Assembly: GCA_001942045.1 (NCBI GenBank)
Contig: MSTD01000041.1
Location: 1-56,367, forward strand
DNA: 56,367 nt
From: Mycolicibacterium porcinum
GTDB lineage: Bacteria > Actinomycetota > Actinomycetes > Mycobacteriales > Mycobacteriaceae
Direction of reading: 5' to 3'
Shown: in pieces, positions 52,636 to 56,367 of the stretch
How the letters are laid out: every line of letters starts with the position of its first letter
Numbering within the stretch: position 1 is the stretch's first letter
The notes under the pieces: generated by a model
What the model was told of the DNA's origin: nothing
Seen by the model: only the letters and a program-made list of their open reading frames with translations
Databases searched by the model: none
Translations under genes and position numbers: made by a program

Positions 52636-54123
52636 CTAGTCGGCCGGCTGATCCTCCGCGGCCTGTGTCTCGGGCGCGGGCGCCTGCAGCGGCAGCAGCA
52701 CGATGAAGCGGGTGTCGCCGGGTTTGGACTGCACCCGCAGATCTCCGTGATGCTTTTCCACGACGATGCGCCAAGCCAGATCCAGGCCCAGGCCGGTGCC
52801 CTGGCCGAACGGTTTGGTGGTGAAGAACGGCGTGAAGATCCGGTTGATGTCCTCGGTCGGGATGCCCGGACCGTCGTCGCAGATCTCCACCCGGATCATC
52901 TCATCGGTCTCGCGGCAGGTGCGCAGGGTCAGCGTGCCGTGCCCGTCCATCGCCTGGATTGCGTTGTCGATGATGTTGGTCCACACCTGATTGAGATCGC
53001 CTGGATAGCAATGCAACTCGGGCAGTGACTTGTCCAGGTCCTTGCACAGGCTGACCGGCTTGTCCTTACCGATCTTGTCGCCGAACATCATCAGCGTGCT
53101 GCGCAGCAGTTCATGGACGTCGGCGCTCTGGTAATCGCCGCGGTCCATCTGCGAGTACTGCTTGGCGCCGGCCAGCAATGCCGAGATCCGCCGGCTCGCC
53201 TCGGCGATCTCGTTCATCCGTAGCTCGGTGTCGATCGTGTACTTCAGCCAACCCAGGGCCGCCTGCAGGGTGGCCGACGCCTCCCCGTCCTTGAGCGCGT
53301 CATCGACGGACGCCGAGATGCGCTCCAGCCAGTCGATGTCGAGCCCCGCTTCGACGAACGTGGGGGCGTAGTCCCAGGCGTACGTGATGTCGTGGTCCTC
53401 GAGCCAGTCGCCCATCTCGTCCTCGCGGTCGGACGTTTCCAGCGCGGTGAGTTCGAGCCCTTTGTGTTTGGCGACCTGTTCCGCGACCTCGTCCTGGATC
53501 GTCACCAGCATCCGCAGGGCCTGCGGGGTGAACTTGCCGTCGGCCAGCATCGCCAGCTTGTGCCGCATCTTGCCGACACCCTCACGCAGGTCGGCCACCG
53601 CGCGGGCGGTCGCCGCCGCGGGATTGTTCAGCTGATGGGTCAGGCCCGCGGTGATGTTGCCGAGCGCCAGCAGCTTCTCGCGCTGGCCGATGATCTGGCT
53701 CTGGCGCCGACCGCCGACCTTGTGGCCCTCCAGCAGGTGCACGGCCATCGGGAACTGGGACTGCATGAACCCGGCGAACGCGTTGGCGTCCAGCACGAAC
53801 ACCCGGGACGGTTTGGTCAGGCGCACCGACGCCTCGTAGATGTGCTCCTCACCGGGGATGTAAGCCGACCAGGCGCCGAAGTACACGCCGCGCATCGAGG
53901 TGCGGTTGGTCTGGATGTCGACGCCGCCGGAGCGCTTCGACATCACCAACTCGCCGTCGAGCATCACGTAGAAGCACGTGGCCGGATCTCCCTCGGTGAC
54001 GATCGGGCCGGCCGGAAACCGCTCGATGCTGCCGGCCTGACACAACGTGTCGAGTTGCTCGTCGGACAGGTGCTCGAACAGGAACAGCGTCCGCAGTTCG
54101 TCCCGCACGCAGGTCTCGCCCAT
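52636..54123 (-). CDS. Sensor histidine kinase with N-terminal cyclic-nucleotide-binding domain
   Basis: 495 residues from ATG 54123 (AGG ahead; TTG 54135 is in frame). The N-terminal Crp-type domain (about 12-125) reads FPAGPIVTEGDPATCFYVML. The phosphoacceptor His is H163 in NITAGLTHQLNNPAA, followed by a long helical insertion to about 310. The kinase core has QVWTNIIDNAIQAM (N box), CDDGPGIP and FTTKPFGQGTGLGLDL. No membrane segment. It is followed on the same transcript direction by nothing closer than 70 bases, and upstream by the receiver/reductase fusion 34 bases away, its likely partner. Confidence 0.92.
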   Translation of the reverse strand: MGETCVRDELRTLFLFEHLSDEQLDTLCQAGSIERFPAGPIVTEGDPATCFYVMLDGELVMSKRSGGVDIQTNRTSMRGVYFGAWSAYIPGEEHIYEASVRLTKPSRVFVLDANAFAGFMQSQFPMAVHLLEGHKVGGRRQSQIIGQREKLLALGNITAGLTHQLNNPAAATARAVADLREGVGKMRHKLAMLADGKFTPQALRMLVTIQDEVAEQVAKHKGLELTALETSDREDEMGDWLEDHDITYAWDYAPTFVEAGLDIDWLERISASVDDALKDGEASATLQAALGWLKYTIDTELRMNEIAEASRRISALLAGAKQYSQMDRGDYQSADVHELLRSTLMMFGDKIGKDKPVSLCKDLDKSLPELHCYPGDLNQVWTNIIDNAIQAMDGHGTLTLRTCRETDEMIRVEICDDGPGIPTEDINRIFTPFFTTKPFGQGTGLGLDLAWRIVVEKHHGDLRVQSKPGDTRFIVLLPLQAPAPETQAAEDQPAD

Positions 54124-54157
54124 ATCCGTCCTCAACTCCTCAGGCCCTCGCCGGCCA

Positions 54158-55849
54158 TCACGCTTCCGCCAGGTAGCGATGCACGAGCATCACGGCCATC
54201 GACCCTTCGCCGACGGCGGCAGCGACCCGCTTGGCGGACTCGGCACGCACGTCTCCTGCAACAAACACACCGGGCACACTTGTTTCCAGGTGATGCGGCG
54301 GGCGTTCCAGGCCCCAGCCGCACACGTCGCGCAGATCCGGTCCGGCCAGGATGAAGCCGTGGTCGTCGCGGGCCACCACGCCGTCGAGCCACTCGGTCCG
54401 CGGGGTCGCGCCGATGAAGCAGCACAGGCGCGTCGCGCGCACTTCCTCGTGCTCGCCGGTCTGCCGGTTCACCAGCTCAAGACCCACGAGGTGGTCGTCC
54501 TCGCCGATCGCGCTGACCACCTCGGTGCAGGTACGCACGAAGATGTTCGGCGTCTGCTCGATCTGCTGGATCAGGTAGTACGACATCGACGCTTCCAGCG
54601 ACGGGCCGCGTACCAGCAGCGTTACCGACTTGGCCTCGCGCGACATGAACATCGCGGCCTGCCCGGCCGAGTTGGCGCCGCCCACGATGTACACGTCCTC
54701 GCCACGACATTCGGACGCGTCCGACACCGAGGCGCCGTAGTACACGCCGCGGCCGACGAAGTTGTTCGGATTGTCGGGATCAGCCCAGCATCCCGGCACC
54801 GGGAGCTGGCGGTACTCGACGCCGGTGGCCAGGATGACCGCGCGGGCGCCGATGGTCTCACCGTCGGCGAAGGTGATCGTGCGCGCCGCGCCGGCGACGT
54901 CGAGGGCGACGGCCTCGCGGGTGGTGATCACCTCGGCGCCGAACCGCTCGGCTTGTCTGCGGGCAGAGGTGGCCAACTCGGCCCCCGATACGCCGGTCGG
55001 AAAGCCCAGGTAGTTCTCGATCCGTGAACTGCGACCGGCCTGCCCGCCGGTGGTGGTGCCCTCGATCAGTACCGTGCGCAGCCCCTCGGAGGCCCCGTAC
55101 ACCGCCGCGGCCAGTCCTGCCGGGCCGCCGCCGATCACCGCGAGGTCGTACATGGTCAGCGACGGGGAGGTCGACAAGCCCAGCATGTCGGCCAGCTCGC
55201 CGTCACTCGGTTCGACCAAGGTCTCGCCACCCTCGGTGATCACCACCGGCAGCTGCAAGCCATCCAGCCCCGCAGCATCCAGGAGTTGACGGCCCATGGG
55301 CTCGTCGGTGGTGAACGCGCGAAACGTGTGCTGGTTGCGGGCCAGGAACTGGCGCACCTCCCAGGACCGCGAGCTCCACTGGTGCCCGATCACCTTGGTG
55401 TGCGGGATGGCCCGGTCACCGACGGCGTGCCAGGCCTCCAGCAGGCCGTCGATCACCGGGTACAGCTTCTCCTCCGGCGGATCCCACGGCTTGAGCAGAT
55501 AGTGGTCGAGGTCGACGACGTTGATGGCGTCGATGGCCGCGGTGGTGTCGGCGTACGCGGTCAACAGCACCCGCCGGGCCATGGGGTAGAGGTCCATGGC
55601 CGACTCGAGGAACTCGATGCCGCTCATCTGCGGCATCCGGTAGTCGGCGACGAACACCGCGACGGTGTCGCCGCGCAGCTTCAGTTCGTTGAGGGTTTCC
55701 AGGGCGTCCGGTCCGGATTCGGCGCGGACGATTCGGTAGCGCTCGCCGTAGTGGCGACGCAGGTCACGAGCAACAGCACGCGAGACCGCGGGATCGTCGT
55801 CGACGGTCAGGATTACGGGTTTACGGGGCTGGGAGGCGGGGCCAGTCAT
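54158..55849 (-). CDS. Response-regulator receiver fused to thioredoxin-reductase-like FAD oxidoreductase, redox cysteines missing
   Basis: A 563-residue fusion. Receiver domain 1-125 with DDDP, phosphoacceptor D69 (FVADYRMPQ) and the LLKPWDPP switch. A glutaredoxin-like segment at about 150-225 has GHQWSSRSWEVRQFL where a CxxC would be expected. The TrxR-like part (235-563) has FAD motif VIGGGPAGLAAAVYG and NADP motif IVGGANSAGQAAMF. In TrxR the sequence before that contains CATC; here GVYYGASVSDASE has none. It should bind flavin and NADPH and be controlled by phosphorylation, but cannot act as a disulphide reductase by the usual route. Confidence 0.9.
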   Translation of the reverse strand: MTGPASQPRKPVILTVDDDPAVSRAVARDLRRHYGERYRIVRAESGPDALETLNELKLRGDTVAVFVADYRMPQMSGIEFLESAMDLYPMARRVLLTAYADTTAAIDAINVVDLDHYLLKPWDPPEEKLYPVIDGLLEAWHAVGDRAIPHTKVIGHQWSSRSWEVRQFLARNQHTFRAFTTDEPMGRQLLDAAGLDGLQLPVVITEGGETLVEPSDGELADMLGLSTSPSLTMYDLAVIGGGPAGLAAAVYGASEGLRTVLIEGTTTGGQAGRSSRIENYLGFPTGVSGAELATSARRQAERFGAEVITTREAVALDVAGAARTITFADGETIGARAVILATGVEYRQLPVPGCWADPDNPNNFVGRGVYYGASVSDASECRGEDVYIVGGANSAGQAAMFMSREAKSVTLLVRGPSLEASMSYYLIQQIEQTPNIFVRTCTEVVSAIGEDDHLVGLELVNRQTGEHEEVRATRLCCFIGATPRTEWLDGVVARDDHGFILAGPDLRDVCGWGLERPPHHLETSVPGVFVAGDVRAESAKRVAAAVGEGSMAVMLVHRYLAEA

Positions 55850-55885
55850 CGCTAGTAATTATGCGCCCCGCCGCCAGCAGTTTTC

Positions 55886-56367
55886 TCAGCTCGTGTGTGC
55901 GCTGTCCCCGTTGGTGGCGTTGGACCCCTGCAGCATCGCGGCCACGTCGATGCCGGAGGCCTTCAGCGACTCCAGAATGTTGGCCACCGCCAGCGGGCTG
56001 ATGCCGAGCAGGCCGCCCACCGCGCCCTGGGTGTCGTTTGCCCCACCGATGATCGATAGCCGGTCGATCTCGGCGAGCGGGGCGGCCGCAGCCTCGGTCG
56101 CCTTCACCACAGAGGCCAGCACGTCGGGCAGCATCAGCAGACGCGCCGCCTCGGCCGTGTAGCCGTTGAGGGCGGCGGCGATCTCCTTCTTACCGTTGGC
56201 CTCGGCCAGCAGTTTGGCCTCGATACCGGCGGCCTCGGCCTGCTGCTCCACCCGCAGGGCATCGGCCAGCTCCTTCTTACCGGCGGCCTCGGCGACCAGT
56301 TTGGCCTGCAAGCTATCGGCCTCGGCCTGCTTCTCCACCCGCAGCGCGTCGGCGGCGGCCTTACGGG
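55886..56367 (-). CDS. Flotillin-like (SPFH) protein, C-terminal part
   Basis: The frame is open to the window edge, so only the last 160 codons are present. It shows the flotillin pattern: heptad-like alanine/glutamate coiled coil with repeated AEAAGKKELADAL and AEANGKKEIAAAL units, then a hydrophobic C-terminal tail (LLMLPDVLASVVKATEAAAA and GLLGISPLAVANILE). The SPFH domain and membrane anchor would lie upstream, outside the window. Flotillins organise membrane microdomains. The stop is 36 bases downstream of nothing else; the next gene on this strand begins at 55849. Confidence 0.8.
   Translation of the reverse strand, partial: RKAAADALRVEKQAEADSLQAKLVAEAAGKKELADALRVEQQAEAAGIEAKLLAEANGKKEIAAALNGYTAEAARLLMLPDVLASVVKATEAAAAPLAEIDRLSIIGGANDTQGAVGGLLGISPLAVANILESLKASGIDVAAMLQGSNATNGDSAHTS

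Overview
The window is high-GC actinobacterial DNA, and gene content and order point to a rapidly growing environmental mycobacterium (Mycolicibacterium-like). The block sppA, class I methyltransferases, secY, adk, map, sigL, rslA matches, from memory, the M. tuberculosis Rv0724-Rv0736 neighbourhood. mmsA / acyl-CoA dehydrogenase / mmsB resembles Rv0753c-Rv0751c, and rmlB-rmlC next to an F420-type oxidoreductase resembles Rv3463-Rv3465. No tRNA, rRNA, IS element or CRISPR array was seen.

Layout. 1-9.4 kb: the end of an LLM-family oxidoreductase, SppA protease, an MHS-type transporter, then a divergent catabolic-looking island (GntR regulator and two Asp/Glu-racemase-fold enzymes one way; 2-hydroxyacid dehydrogenase, amidase and DUF3830 protein the other way). 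9.5-13.2 kb: four tandem paralogous SAM methyltransferases. 13.5-17.6 kb: secY-adk-map and sigL-rslA, with a recognisable SigL-type promoter. 18.4-22.9 kb: a tightly packed four-gene operon (TPP enzyme, SRPBCC-like protein, ketosynthase III-like protein, PLP aminotransferase) that looks like an uncharacterised small-molecule pathway, followed by a MarR regulator. 23.5-27.8 kb: lipoprotein, deazaflavin-type reductase with divergent TetR, a GAF-histidine kinase/NarL regulator pair and a degenerate HAD protein. 27.9-31.5 kb: valine catabolic operon.

31.6-36.8 kb: a VapBC-like toxin-antitoxin pair whose toxin frame has no canonical start codon, next to a 1439-residue TIR-nSTAND-WD40 protein (opposite strand). 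Its architecture is that of a STAND-type immune receptor, and it is the best candidate here for an undescribed defence system. 37-39.9 kb: a three-gene ABC exporter with a divergent MarR/GbsR-like regulator. 39.9-45.4 kb: an aliphatic-amide utilisation locus (MarR regulator, AmiC-like sensor, AmiS channel, AmiE amidase, AmiB-like AAA protein, AraC regulator) with two matching TTCCA-N2-TGGAA operators and a good sigma-A promoter. 45.4-48.8 kb: alpha/beta hydrolase, DMT exporter with TetR, P1-family peptidase. 49.2-52.6 kb: rmlC, rmlB and two tandem F420-type oxidoreductases. 52.6-56.4 kb: a cyclic-nucleotide-domain histidine kinase, a receiver/thioredoxin-reductase fusion lacking the redox cysteines, and the end of a flotillin-like gene.

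Functions come from motifs and family knowledge read by eye; no database search was run.
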